Origin: Polyrhizophydium stewartii
Taxonomy: Eukaryota > Chytridiomycota > Chytridiomycetes > Rhizophydiales
NCBI GenBank assembly: GCA_027604665.1
Contig: JADGIZ010000104.1
Location: 1-26,371 of the forward strand
DNA length: 26,371 nt
Reading direction: 5' to 3'
Positions within the stretch are counted from its first letter, which is position 1; every line of letters starts with the position of its first letter. A program made the position numbers and the translations under genes. The notes beneath the pieces are model-generated. The model was not told the origin of the DNA and ran no database searches. It saw only the letters and a program-made list of their open reading frames with translations. Below, piece after piece: positions 10,598-21,380 of this stretch.

Positions 10598-13362
10598 ATG
10601 ATCGCCGATCAGGCCATCAGCGACCCCGAGGGTGCGTTTGCTGGCAGCGGTTGCGGGCTGCGGCCGCGGGCTGCGCTGCAGGCTCGCATTGGCCCAGCGG
10701 AGCCGTAGCAGGCGCATTCGTGTGCGGCACTCGGGGGCGGCGTGCGCCGGCGCGGCCAAACCCCGCCCGCATCTGGCTGCTGTCTGGTGGTGTTTGCGGC
10801 AACACAGATGCGTGGCGTTGTCGCTGGCGCTGGGGCTCGGCAATGCCCGCCAGAGCGCAGGTAGTGCTCGGATCTCACAAGGCTTACTCTCCACACCACC
10901 CCAGGCCAGCAGGAGCTCACTGGCAACTTTGAGCAGGACTATGCCGAGGCCTGCAAGCGTCTTGGAGTCAAGCCGTTCGCGATTCTCAAGTTTGGCATCC
11001 CGCTGCCGCCGCTGCCATACGCCCCGGCCGCCTTGAACGAGAGCACCGCGGCGCCGCAAGGCGCGGGCACTGCTGGAACAGGCGGTCCCGCAGCGGCCGG
11101 GACAGTCGGCGGCGATGTCCCGCGAACAGCGGACGCGACGCAGCAGTCCTCGCTCTCGCTGGCGCGGGGGCCGAGCGGAGTTCTTGGAGCAGCAGGCGCC
11201 TCGGGCTCGGATGGCCGGCCAGCTGCCACCGGCAGCGGAACAGCTCCTGCAGACGAAACTGGGTCCGACGCAAAGACCGCAGCATCCAACTTCGCCAGCG
11301 GGCAACAGGCTGGGACTGTGTCGGCTGGATTGCCTGGAACGGCTCCTGCAACTAGCGCTACTCCAGGTGCAGGCCCCAGTGCGACCGCGCCATCTGGCAC
11401 GGCCGCTGATGGCGGACCGGCAGCTTCGCCAGCGAGCATCCAGATGGGCGGCGCAAATCTCAACCAGGTCGAAGATGCGCTCTACGGCAGCACTCAGATG
11501 CTCGGTCCGAGTGCCTCGCGAAACAACCAGCTCGGCGGAAAGGCCGACAACAAGAAGGGCAGTCGGTTGGATCTTGCAGCAAGCACAATGCGACTTAGAC
11601 CTGGAACGGCTGGCTCCCATCCGCCAATTACGACTTACACGTCTCGATATCGGTTCCGCCCGACCATTGACGTCGAGACGATCGATAACGAGGAGGAGGA
11701 GGAGGTCTACAAGATCCAGGTGCGCGGATGGCGGCTATCAGTCCCGTCGACCGAAGCCATCTGCACGGCGCTTTCTTCTTGCGCTACCATCACGAATCTG
11801 ACGTAAGGCATTCAAGTATCAGCTTTGTATGTTGTGAATCGTGCTGACGGCGAGAGGCTGCCTGCGATTAGCCTATGGAACTGCGGCTTGAGCGAGTCAC
11901 ACTTTAGCGTCCTGCAGTCTACGGCATCGTCGCTCAACATTCGAACGCTTTTCATCGACCAGAATCCCCAAATACCCGAGCTTCTCTATGCCAATCTGCT
12001 CGGAGAGGAGTCGGTGATCAAGACGCTGTCGCTGCGCGGAAACAACCTCACCGACGCCGGCGTCAAGCTCATCGCAGCTGCACTCAAGACCAATAGGATG
12101 CTGACGAATCTCAATCTCTGGGACAACTGCATCACGCGCGAAGGCGCAGAAGCCTTGGCTGAGGTAACTCGCCGCCGCGCATGCGCAAAGGCCGGCAGAA
12201 GCTGACTTTGTGTTAAGTCTCTGAGATTCGGGTCTGCGCTGCAATGCCTGTCAGTCGGCAGGAACAGCATCGGGAATGACGGCGCTGCCGCGTTTGCCAA
12301 GGTGAAGCGCGGAAATGCAGGCTGAGGCGGTTTGCACATGATGCTGATGACGCAGCGGCGACTCAGGTACTTTGCAACTACTTGCTCACGCCCGAGGAGC
12401 TTCAGGTCCGCAGAAAGCAGCTCGCCGAGCTCGACAGGCTTCGCCACGACATGGAGGATGCAAGTCGTCTTGCCCCAAACTTTCGGCTTGGCGGCACGCA
12501 GGGCTGACTCGCGCGATATTAGGACGCCAATCCCAAGAAAAAGGGCCGAAGCGGTCGCGGCGCATCGGCAAAGCAGGCGTGAGTTGATCTTGGGAAACAA
12601 GTACGCAATTGTTGCCGAGCTGCTGTGCTGACCTGAGCGACGGGAAGCGAGGAAAAGAAGGACGACAAGAACAAGCGCAGCTCAAAGGTGCCGGGAAAGA
12701 AGGGCGTGGAGTCTGTCCCCTCATCGCGTCCAATCAAGACGCCGGAAGACGCCAAAAACAAGAAGCAGCAGGCACAAAGCGCAACGTCGGATGACAAGAA
12801 AGGCAAAGACAAGAAGAGCGCTCTGGCATCCAAAGGCGGGAAGAAGATGAAGGTCGAGGACGCAAAGGAGGACGCCGACGACGCGGGGGACTCATTGAAC
12901 GGCATCGAGCCCATGTTCGAGTCGAACGGCCAGTGGTACATTCTCGGAAACCGCATGCTCAACAGCCTTAATCTGTCGCACAACGGAATTACAGCCATTG
13001 GTCTCAAGGCGCTTCTCGATGCTGTGCTTGACCAGGAGGCGACCAACGAGCAGACGCCCGACGGCATGCTCGGCATCTTCCGCATCTCGCTGCAGGTGCG
13101 TTGGCTTTTTACGGCACTTGTCGCGGCCGTATCTGGCATGCGCTGTGCGTGCGGCCCCGCTTGGGTGCTCACGCAACAACCGCAGCACAATCCGATCGAC
13201 TTGGACTCGCCGATGCACCAGCAGCTGCAGGCGCTGCTCAACTCGCGCAACCCGTTCTTCGAGGTGCTCGAGGCCGAGGCCGCTGCAGACGGGGCCCTTG
13301 GCGAAGTTGCCGAGATTGCCCAGAGCGAGAGCGAGAGCGTCCCCGAGGAGGCCGCGGCGTGA
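10598..13362 (+). CDS. LRRC71: LRRC71-like leucine-rich repeat protein (cilium/flagellum associated)
   Basis: Eight exons: 10598-10631, 10905-11802, 11857-12163, 12218-12301, 12367-12463, 12523-12578, 12652-13095, 13186-13362; 698 aa. After a conserved N-terminal block (YAEACKRLGVKPFAILKFG) comes a long Ala/Gly/Thr-rich spacer to about residue 200. It is followed by YKIQVRGWRLS, matching the YIRGW block of animal LRRC71, and ribonuclease-inhibitor-type repeats (AISLWNCGLSES, TLSLRGNNLTDAG, NLNLWDNCITREG, CLSVGRNSIGNDG). A Lys-rich linker (about 440-530) precedes a final repeat pair, WYILGNRMLNSLNLSHNGIT and ISLQHNPIDLDSP. Repeat-linker-repeat is the order seen in LRRC71, a protein of ciliated cells whose molecular role is poorly known. 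Splice sites in the basic linker (12463-12652) are fixed only by phase. Intron 1 is 273 nt, the longest assigned in the window. Confidence 0.85.
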
Positions 13363-13441
13363 GCCCGGCCAGGGCCAGATCTGCGTCCGAGAACCCTCAT
13401 AAATTGGCTGGCTGCTCTTCGCGCAACACCCGACATCCAGG
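13363..13441. promoter_or_regulatory. LRRC71-CUL1 intergenic spacer
   Basis: 79 bp between the LRRC71 stop and the proposed CUL1 start on the same strand. It contains an AT-richer CATAAATT at about 13398-13405, some 37 bp before the CUL1 ATG, which could act as a weak TATA-like element. That reading is speculative. Confidence 0.35.
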
Positions 13442-16400
13442 ATGTCGCTGCGTCCCAAAGTCAGCGTCTGCCGGCCGCCGCGACCCGCCGCGCACCCCTC
13501 GGACGCCGCAGCGGCCGGCGCATGCTGACACGCGCGCGCCCCCCGCGGCCGCCCCCTTGCGCGCCGCGGGCGCTCGGCCGCCTGCGAGCAGGTCATTGAC
13601 TTTGGCGCCATGTTCGGGTCCTTCCGCGAAGGCCTCATGGGCATGTACTTGTTTGGCGAGCGGCAGGTGGTCGGCATGGATATGTACCAGCAGGTCTACG
13701 ACATCTGCACGGCGCGGCCCAAGTCGCATGCCGAGGACCTGCTGCAAGGCATTGTGCAGCTGCTGCTCGAGCACACCGCCGACCTGGAGGAGGTGCGAGG
13801 GCGGTGGCCGCGGCGGCGCCGCGGCGGGCAGCGGCGCTGACGACACCGACTCGGCCGCGGCCGGCTGGTCCACGTCCTCCACCACGCTGCACCGGCATGC
13901 GGCCGCTGCAGAGCATTCTCGACCACGACGACATTGTGTCGGCGTACGCCGTCGAGTGGGAGCGCTTCCGCACTGCGTCCGACTACGCCAACCGCGTGTG
14001 CGACTTTCTTAACCGCCAGTTCCTCAAGATGGCCTCGTTCCACAAGTCCATTCAGGCGCAAAAGGTCCTGCGGCTGTCTGTCGAGGGGGTGGGTCAGCCC
14101 GCGGCATCGCCGCGCCTCGCCCCCCCCCCGGCCGACCAGGCGACTGACCGCGCCTCTGGCAGCACGCGTTCATGATCTGGAAGCACCGCATCTTGGCTCC
14201 GATCAAGCGCAACCACTCGAACGCGCTGATTATGCAGCTCATGACCCTTGTGCGGCGCGAGCGCGATGGCGACCAGGTCCCGTCCGACTTTATCCGCGCG
14301 GCCATTCACTCATTTGGTGAGTTGAAGATAATCCTCATCGGCCTGCGGTCCGCTGCTGATGCCACCCGCCGCCGCAGTCCAAGTCAATGCGTACTCGGAG
14401 CAGCCGCTGCAGCTGTACGTCGAAGAAGTCGAGACGCCGTACATTGCAAACACCATCGCGTACTACATGAAGGAGTCGGCTACCGTGCTCTCGTCCATGT
14501 CGATCTCGGGCTTTATGGCCAAGGCGCTTGCGCGGCTGGACGAGGAGGCGATGCGCGCGCGGCGGTACTGCGACCCGACATCGTTTGAAAAGGTGACCGC
14601 AAACGCAGCACATTCCATTTTTAAGCGTCTTCTGACTGGATTCTGGCAGACCATCCAAGCTTGCGAGGCAGAGTACATTGGCGCGCACCAAGCCAAAATC
14701 AACTCTGAGTTCGAGAAGATGATTGTTGAGGGTCGCTTTGAAGGTTCGGCGGCGCTCCGCTGGGCCTGCACTCTCTGGGAATGATCTGACCGCGTCCGTC
14801 GGCGCAGATTGCACGCGCGCGTACCGGCTGCTCAGCAGGATCACAGACGGCGTCAACCATATCCTCGAGGTCTACGAGAAGTTTGTGGCGCGGATGGGCA
14901 AGGAGACAATGTCGCGCTTCGGAGCATCCTTTATCAAGGTCTGGTAGGAGCAGGCGCTCAAGCGCATTTGCGCAATGTTGACGCCTTGCGCATCGGTAGG
15001 ACCCCCGTGAATACGTTGAGACCATGGTCGAGATGCACGCAAAGTACATGGCGCAGAGCATCGAGGTCTTCAAGAACGAGCCAGCATTTATCGCAGCGGC
15101 AGACAAGGCACGTTAGTCGTTGCATCGTGGCTGCTTTTTTAGTCGTGCTCTGACACTCGCGCAACAGGCGTTCCGCGTCATTGTCAACACAGACCTTGGC
15201 CCTGGCGGTCAAGCTCCCGAGATCTTTGCGCGCTACTGCGACCTGCTTCTCAAAAAGACGCCCAAGGCAGCTTTGTCAGAACAAGAAGCCGACGAGCGGC
15301 TCAACAAGATGGTATCCGCGAGCGCATCTTGCTTACGTGGTGCGCGGAGGAGGGATATACGACGGCTAACGCTGCCGGGACTCGGCTTCTCCGTGCGCCA
15401 GATTGCGCTGTTCAAGTACATCGATGACAAGGATGTGTTCCAAAAGTTCTATTCCCGCGCGCTGGCGAAGCGGCTGATCCATGGGCTCTCCATCTCGAGC
15501 GACGCCGAGCTTGGGATGATCTCGCGGCTCAAGGCGCGTTTGCTGGCGCTGCCCAGCGCCTGGCGTTCAGTCTTGAAAGCTTACTCTGCCCTTATGGCGC
15601 AGGCGGCCTGCGGCTACGAGTACACAAGTAGGCTGCAGCGCATGTTCACAGACATCACGCTCAGCGACGACATCGCATCAGGTTTCAAGACTTTTCTCGA
15701 TGGCTCGTCGGTCAAGCTGGGTCGTGAGTTGTTAGAGCGAGCACCTACTGCTGGCCAGATTCTGGGCTGACGGCTTCGCATGCTGCCATTGGGGCATAGT
15801 CGAATTTCATGTTCATGTGCTCACGACAGGCTCATGGCCGCTCAACGCAACCACGTCAGCCGACTTTCGGATCCCGGTCGAGGTGCGACAGCGCGATGGC
15901 GCCTGGTCGACACATCGTGACGCTCTGCTGACTCTTGTCGCGAAATCCAGCTTGAGCAGACTGTTGCGCAGTTCACGGCGTTCTATGCCAGCCAGCACAA
16001 CGGACGCAGGCTCGCCTGGCTGCACCATCTCTCCAAAGGCAAGCGACGCCGCGTTGTGCGTCAAATGGCACGGCCAAAGGCAAACAGCAGCTGACGCAAA
16101 GATGCAGCCGATGTGCGCGCAGCGTTTGCTGAAAAGCGCTACGAGTTCAACATGTCGCTGCACCAGCTGTCACTCATCCTCATGTTCAACGACGCGACGA
16201 CGGTCAAGCTCGCGGATGTCCGCGAGCTGACCAAGCTGGCGCACGCCGATATTGCCAAGATGGTGGCACCACTCGTTGATCTCAAGCTGCTGGCTGTGAC
16301 CGGCCAAAGCGCCGAGGATGAAGGACTGTCGCCAGAGGCGTCGCTGTCCCTGAACATGGCATTCACGAGGTGGGCCGCGCTCAAATGTGGTGCGGTTCAA

Positions 16401-16727
16401 CCGCGAGCGCTGACACGTCGCACGAGCAGTAAACGCATCAAGATCAAGGTCCCGCCCGGCGCTTCCGCGGCGGAGCAGCGGCAAGAGTCCGACAGCACGC
16501 ACAAGTCCGTTGACGAAGATCGCAAGCTGTACCTGCAGGCCTCCATCGTGCGCATCATGAAGGCTCGCAAGGAGATGACGCACACGCTCCTCGTTGGCGA
16601 GGTCATTGACCAGGCGCGGTCTCTTTTCTCGCCGTCGGTGCCCATGATCAAGCGCTGCATCGAGCAGCTCATTGACAAGCAGTACATTGAGCGCAGCGGC
16701 CGCGACAACTATCTGTATGTTGCGTGA
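13442..16727 (+). CDS. CUL1: Cullin-1 / Cdc53, SCF ubiquitin ligase scaffold
   Basis: Scaffold joining the Skp1-F-box adaptor at its N terminus to Rbx1-E2 at its C terminus. Fourteen exons: 13442-13459, 13592-13792, 13912-14088, 14163-14316, 14378-14743, 14808-14938, 15000-15107, 15168-15311, 15402-15533, 15603-15723, 15800-15882, 15951-16038, 16108-16369, 16430-16727; 760 aa against 776 in human CUL1. Cullin repeats begin around MYQQVYDIC. The C-terminal half matches CUL1 closely: [64 protein letters not shown]. The neddylation helix is [10 protein letters not shown] with acceptor Lys706, and the protein ends in the winged-helix YLYVA. CUL1-type residues ([14 protein letters not shown]) exclude CUL3 and CUL4. 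Three introns (after exons 7, 9 and 12) start with GC rather than GT. Exon 1 (18 nt) is the least certain part. Confidence 0.94.
15108..15167 (+). other. GC-AG intron (CUL1 intron 7)
   Basis: 60-nt intron with donor AAG|GCACGT, a CTGAC near the 3' end and acceptor CAACAG. Joining gives DK-AFRVIVN, in line with CUL1 DK-ACGRFINN. The nearby GTTAGT donor shifts the frame. Confidence 0.8.
15534..15602 (+). other. GC-AG intron (CUL1 intron 9)
   Basis: 69-nt intron with donor AAG|GCGCGT (the usual GTGCGT with T changed to C), a GCTTACT branch and acceptor GCGCAG. Removal aligns [14 protein letters not shown] with CUL1 ISKLKQACGFEYTS with no gap. The intron is a multiple of three and has no stop, so retention would insert 23 residues. 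Confidence 0.8.
16039..16107 (+). other. GC-AG intron (CUL1 intron 12)
   Basis: 69-nt intron with donor AAAG|GCAAGC, close to the GC-AG consensus, an AGCTGAC branch and acceptor GATGCAG. An AAAG lies 4 nt after the branch and is probably too close to be used. Splicing gives [17 protein letters not shown], equal in length to the CUL1 segment. Retention hits an in-frame TGA. Confidence 0.75.
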
Positions 16728-16759
16728 GATGGTTGATAATGAAGGAGAAGAGAGCCTTT
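16728..16759. terminator. 32-bp convergent gap CUL1 / MRPS12
   Basis: The two stop codons face each other across 32 bp, so the 3' UTRs must overlap in antisense or reach into the neighbour's coding sequence. No AATAAA seen. Confidence 0.5.
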
Positions 16760-17484
16760 TTACTTCTTGTCCTTGGCCGGACGCTGCGGCGAGCGACGGG
16801 AGCAGTCAGCGCACGCAGTGCAATCGGGAATACCGGTGCGCATGGGCTGCATCTTACCTTGGTGCCGTACTTGGAGCGGCTGGTCGCACGTCCGACAACT
16901 CCCTGGCAGTCAAGCGCACCGCGCACGACCTTGTAGCGCACACCGGGACAGTCGGACACACGGCCGCCCTGGACGAGCACAACAGAGTGCTCCTGCAGAT
17001 TGTGGCCCTCGCCCGGAATGTACGCAATGACGACCTTGCCCGACGACAGGCGCACCTTGCACACCTTGCGCTGCGCAGAGTTGGGCTTCTTTGGCTTGAC
17101 GGTGTACACCTTCATACAAACGCCGCGCTTCTGCGGGCAGTTGTCGAGTGCAGGCGCTCGCGACTTCTTGACCTTCTTCTTGCGCGCGCCGCGGATGACC
17201 TGGTTGAGCGTCGCCATGCCGCGCGCCAGCTGCGGCTGCGCGAGGCGGCCGGCCGCCGGTGCTGCTGTTGCGGCGGCCGGCATGTGGATCGGGAAGCGGG
17301 CGAGCAGAGCGCCGGCGCTGGCGGGCCGCAGCGCGTGCATGCACGGCGGCTGTGACTGCGCTGCAGCCAGCGCCACGTGCGCCATGCTGCGCGTTGGCGC
17401 AAGCGCAGCTGCGCGGGCAGCGGTGGCTAGCGCGGTCCTGGGCGCTGCCGCACGAGAGGCAAGCGCGCCGACGAGTGCCAGCAT
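16760..17484 (-). CDS. MRPS12: Mitochondrial small-subunit ribosomal protein uS12m
   Basis: Decoding-centre protein of the mitochondrial 30S-type subunit. Two exons (17484-16858, 16783-16760), 216 aa; the second exon encodes only RPAKDKK and the stop. The uS12 core starts at about residue 90 ([15 protein letters not shown]) and includes [21 protein letters not shown], the decoding-loop [17 protein letters not shown], and [19 protein letters not shown] and [10 protein letters not shown]. The first 89 residues are Ala/Arg-rich with no acidic residues, typical of a mitochondrial presequence but long. Internal Met34 or Met49 could be the true start, which would also widen the gap to RAD5. The intron (16784-16857) has a GTAAGA donor and a GCTGAC branch. 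Confidence 0.95.
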
Positions 17485-17507
17485 CGCTGTGTCGATCGAT
17501 CGAAAAA
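17485..17507. promoter_or_regulatory. 23-bp head-to-head gap MRPS12 / RAD5 with palindrome
   Basis: Divergent start codons lie 23 bp apart. The gap contains the perfect 12-bp palindrome TCGATCGATCGA at 17492-17503, followed by an A run that leads into the RAD5 ATG. A symmetric element would suit a bidirectional promoter, but its role is inferred only. Confidence 0.5.
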
Positions 17508-20500
17508 ATGGAGATCAGCGAAATCGGGCGACGTCGACTCTGTCCCCGCATGTTCGTCGACGGCCTCGAGCTCACGCCCGAGGAGCAGGCGTGGCTGCGC
17601 GCATCGCTCGCGGAGGAAGCCGCGCTCGCCGGCGATGAGGACAATGGCGACGGCGGGGCGGGTCCTTCGGACTCTGGCGCCGGCACCGGAGCCAGCGGCC
17701 GAGACCGGCCTCCGCTCAAGCGACAGGCACCGGAGCCCGAGTCGGTCCACCCGCTGATGCAGCGACGCAAGGCAGCCGCTTCCGCGCAGGATGCCGCAGG
17801 GCCTGGAAGCCCAGGGAGTAAGGCTCGTCCTGCGGGGCGACCTTTGGCTGCCGGCGGACGCCATGCCGCCCAAGGCACCGTGTCCGCTCTGTTCGGACAG
17901 GCCGGTGCACGACCACACGCCTCGGCGCGCCTCGGCTCCGATGCCCCGCCTCGCCGGGCCCCAGCCGCGCGGCAGAAGCCCAGCATCTCGTTTCCGGCGT
18001 TGCTGGGCGAGCTCACGCTGCCGGCCGTGTCGATGGTGCGCGGACCAGGCCGCTTCGCCACCGGCGACGCCATCGTGCTCTCGCGGCCCAAGCCGCCGCC
18101 CAACTCCCGGCCCTGGATGGCCGGCCAGACCGGAGCCGGCGCAGGGACAGCGGGAGGCTCTGGCGCCGCCGGCGGGCCGGGAGCTGGATCCGGACGGCGC
18201 AGCACAGGCAAGGAGCACACAGTCGTGCGCATCCTTCTCAAGAAGAACGGCAACGAGATTGGCAAGCTTTCAAGCGACTGCTCTGGCTTCATTGCAACGC
18301 TACTCGACCAGAACCTGGTATGGCAGGCTGAACAGTCATAAGAGCTCTCTATCGAAGCCTTCCTGACCAGAGACCTCTCTGCAGTGCTCTTTCGAAGGCA
18401 CAATTCTCTTTGCCAAATCGCCGGCCGCCATTCTCGACGAGATGTTCCTGTCCGTCAATGCGTCGTTCCTCGAGCAGGCCTTTCCGCTGAGCGTGCACCA
18501 GCAGATTGCTGCGACCGACGACGACGGCGTCGAGGCCAGCATGCATGTCGCCGCTCGCAAACTCTCACTCACGAGACTCTTTGCCCGTGTCGGAGTGCCC
18601 GCCTTTCAAGAATCGGATGCGGCTCAAGTGTCAACCAAACCAAGCGCGGGCGGCGAGGGGGATGACGGGAATGCTTCTGGCGAGGGAAACGTCACATCTG
18701 GCGACCTGGCCGTTGTGTATCAGCGGGCAAACCAGCTCGACAAGACTGTCGGCTCGATGCAGCCGAGCGATGGCATGCTGTTGACGCTGCGCAACTACCA
18801 AAGCGTGGCGCTTGCATTCATGTACGCAAAAGAAAACGGCGATGGCATGGATGCCGAGGGCGTATCGCCGCTTTGGACCGAGGTTGGTGGAACGCCGCAC
18901 TGACAGAGTAAGCAAAGAGGTGGGCTGACTTGCTGCCCCGCCTTGCAGCTTTGCATGGCCTGCGGTGCCAAATTCTACTATAACAAGTTCTCTGGCGAGC
19001 TGAGTCTGGAAGCGCCGCGCGAGATCCACTGCCTGGGCGGCATCGTGGCCGACGAGATGGGACTGGGCAAAACTATAGAAATGCTTGCTCTGATCCACAC
19101 GAGCCGGCCGGATCGCACGGCCCTACAACAGCCAACGCTCGGCAAGCCCATGTCTCATGCAACGCAAGTAGAGGGCTGCCTGTGTCGCGAGTGTCAAACT
19201 GCAGCTGACGGTGAATCTCATCTGCAGGCTGCTCGTCTGCCCGCTGAATCTGCTTGCGCAGTGGCGAGACGAGGCGCGGCGTGCGTTCCGACCAGAGACG
19301 CTCTCTGTCGAGACGTTTTACGGCGGCGACCGCGGGGCCGTCGACCGCCACATGTTTGCGCGGGCGTCGACCCCACTCATCATGTGAGCACCAGCCCACA
19401 GAGAGGCACCCGAGACGCATGTGTCGGCAGGGTCTAACCGTTGTTCCTGCGACAGCATCACCACATACGGCACTCTGGCAAGCGAGTACACGCGGAACAT
19501 TGACGCTTCGCCACTGTTTGCGGTCCACTGGCACCGCGTTGTCCTGGACGAGGCGCACTACATCAAGGAGCGAGCAACGCGGACAGCCAAGTCTGCGTGC
19601 GCGTTGACGGCGACCAACCGCTGGGCCGTGACAGGAACGCCGATCGTCAACAAGCTTGAGTAAGCTCCTGGGCAATCGATGTCTGCCCAGAAAGGCTTGC
19701 TCGAGCTTACTCTGTGCCCCAGCGACATCTACTCTCTGATTCGCTTCTTGCGCGTCGAGCCGTGGTGTCAGTTCAGCTTCTGGCACTCGCTTGTAACCGC
19801 CCCGTTCGCCAGACGCGAGCCGGCCGCCCTGGACGTCGTACAGACGATTCTCGAGCCGCTCATTATCCGACGAACAAAAGATATGCGCAACAGTGACGGC
19901 GAGCTGGTTGTGTCGCTTCCGCCCAAGACGGTCGAGATCAAATACCTCGAGTTCCCACACGAGGAGCGCGAGATATACACTCATCTGGCCAAGGTGAGCG
20001 CGCTGCCGAAGCGAGAGACGAAGGCGCTGATGCCTGCGAGCTGACTCCTCGTGCGGCTGTAGTCATCCCGGCAGAAGCTCCTGGAGCTCAAGATCATTGG
20101 CAAAGCGGACCACTTGCATGTTTTCCAGCTGCTGATGCGCATGCGGCAAATGTGCGACCATCCGCTGCTGATCAAGGGTCGGAGCCGCGAGGTCAAGGAG
20201 TCTGTTGTCGAACTTGACGAGCTTGTGGAGCGGTACTGCCAAGGGATGTCGAGCGCATATGCAGCGCAGGTTGTTGGAGACATAAGCGAATCAAGCTCGC
20301 GTGAATGCCCAGTGAGTGCGCATGCAGGCATTTCAAGATGCTGCATGCTGCTGACAGTCTGTTTTTGGACGCAGATCTGCTTTGAGTCGAGCGACGGGGC
20401 AGTACTCTTGCCGTGCCTGCATGTCGTGTGCCAGCCGTGCATCGAAGACTTTGTGAGCAGGCGCCAAGAGAGCGGCAAGGACGACATGGAGTGCCCGATA

Positions 20501-21347
20501 TGCCGCAAGCCGTGCTCCGAGGCAGACATCATGCGCATCCTAGTCGAAGCTGCGCCGCCGCAGGGACAAAGTCAGCCGCGGCTGCAATCGCTGGGATCGT
20601 CAGAGGCCGATGCAGATGCCGAAGGGGCCGATGCAGGACCATCGCCCGCGGCGCAGCCAACGCCTCGAATCAACTTGCAGTCGATGTCGTTCCGGTCCTC
20701 CGCCAAGCTGAGCGCGCTCGTGCAGGACCTGCGAGCGATGCGGGCGGCCACACCAGACGTCAAGGCAGTTGTGTTCAGCCAGTGGGCGGGCATGCTGGAT
20801 CTTGTCGAGGTTGTCCTCAAACAAAACGACATTGCGTTTGTGCGCATGGACGGTTCGCTTCCTCAGAAGACCAGGTGCGCCGAAAATTGCTGGAAACGTC
20901 GCTCGCGCGACCGACGTGAGCTGACTTTGTGTGTAGAGAGAACGTGCTGCGACAGTTCAAGACCGACACGCGGATCCCCGTGTTGATTGCGACGCTCCGC
21001 TCGACCGGCGTCGGCCTGAACCTCATTGCGGCCTCGCGCGTATTCATGCTGGATCCGTGGTACAACGAGAGCGTGGAGAACCAGTGGGTTACAGCGCAGG
21101 CGGATGCGCCGAGCACCAGAGTGTGCCAACTGACACCCAAAGCACGACTGTGCTCGCAAGGGCGATTGACCGCGTGCACCGCCTGGGCCAGACGCGGGAG
21201 GTCTTTGTCACGCGGTACATTGTGCGCGATTCGGTTGAGGAGAAGATGCTGGCGATACAGTACCGCAAGTCGCAGCTTGTTGGCGCGGTGACAGGATCTG
21301 ACGCGCAGAAGCTGCAGCTCGATGAGCTGATGGCGCTGTTTGACTGA
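17508..21347 (+). CDS. RAD5: DNA repair helicase and E3 ubiquitin ligase RAD5 (HLTF family)
   Basis: Polyubiquitinates PCNA and remodels stalled forks in error-free damage tolerance. Ten exons: 17508-18317, 18385-18882, 18949-19151, 19228-19383, 19456-19659, 19723-19993, 20063-20311, 20375-20874, 20937-21083, 21161-21347; 1074 aa. After a disordered Gly/Ala/Pro-rich region, the HIRAN domain spans about 237-300 ([30 protein letters not shown]). Walker A DEMGLGKT is at 471-478 and the DEAH box at 587-590 in [13 protein letters not shown]3HC4 RING interrupts the helicase: Cys796, Cys799, Cys811, His813, Cys816, Cys819, Cys837, Cys840. Motif [12 protein letters not shown] is at 1014-1023. HIRAN-SNF2-RING-SNF2 order defines the family; yeast Rad5 is 1169 aa. 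The exon 3-4 junction is the weakest: a GTCTCA donor at 19152 gives [13 protein letters not shown], and other in-phase donors nearby would add about eight residues. Confidence 0.95.
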
Positions 21348-21375
21348 CGAGCCATTGAACGAGTGAACAGTATCT
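21348..21375. terminator. 28-bp convergent gap RAD5 / CWC27
   Basis: The RAD5 and CWC27 stop codons converge within 28 bp. Mature transcripts almost certainly overlap in antisense. Confidence 0.5.
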
Positions 21376-21380
21376 TTATT
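21375..21380 (-). terminator. AATAAA poly(A) signal overlapping the CWC27 stop codon
   Basis: On the minus strand the last codons read CGG AAA TAA AG, so the hexamer AATAAA contains the TAA stop. If used, cleavage would fall 10-30 nt downstream, inside or beside the end of the RAD5 coding region. Confidence 0.55.

Noticed and set aside
14120..14129. Run of ten C as a possible repeat or assembly problem
   Set aside because: It lies in CUL1 intron 3 near the branch site. A similar C run occurs in SGF29 intron 2 (2217-2225), so it probably serves as a pyrimidine tract. Length errors there would not affect coding.
13442..16727. Assignment of the cullin as CUL3 or CUL4
   Set aside because: The segments [28 protein letters not shown] and [14 protein letters not shown] match CUL1 rather than CUL3 or CUL4 at diagnostic positions.
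16910..18403. 497-codon minus-strand frame
   Set aside because: Out of frame with MRPS12 and antisense to RAD5 exon 1. The translation is low-complexity Arg/Pro/Ala with no family motif.
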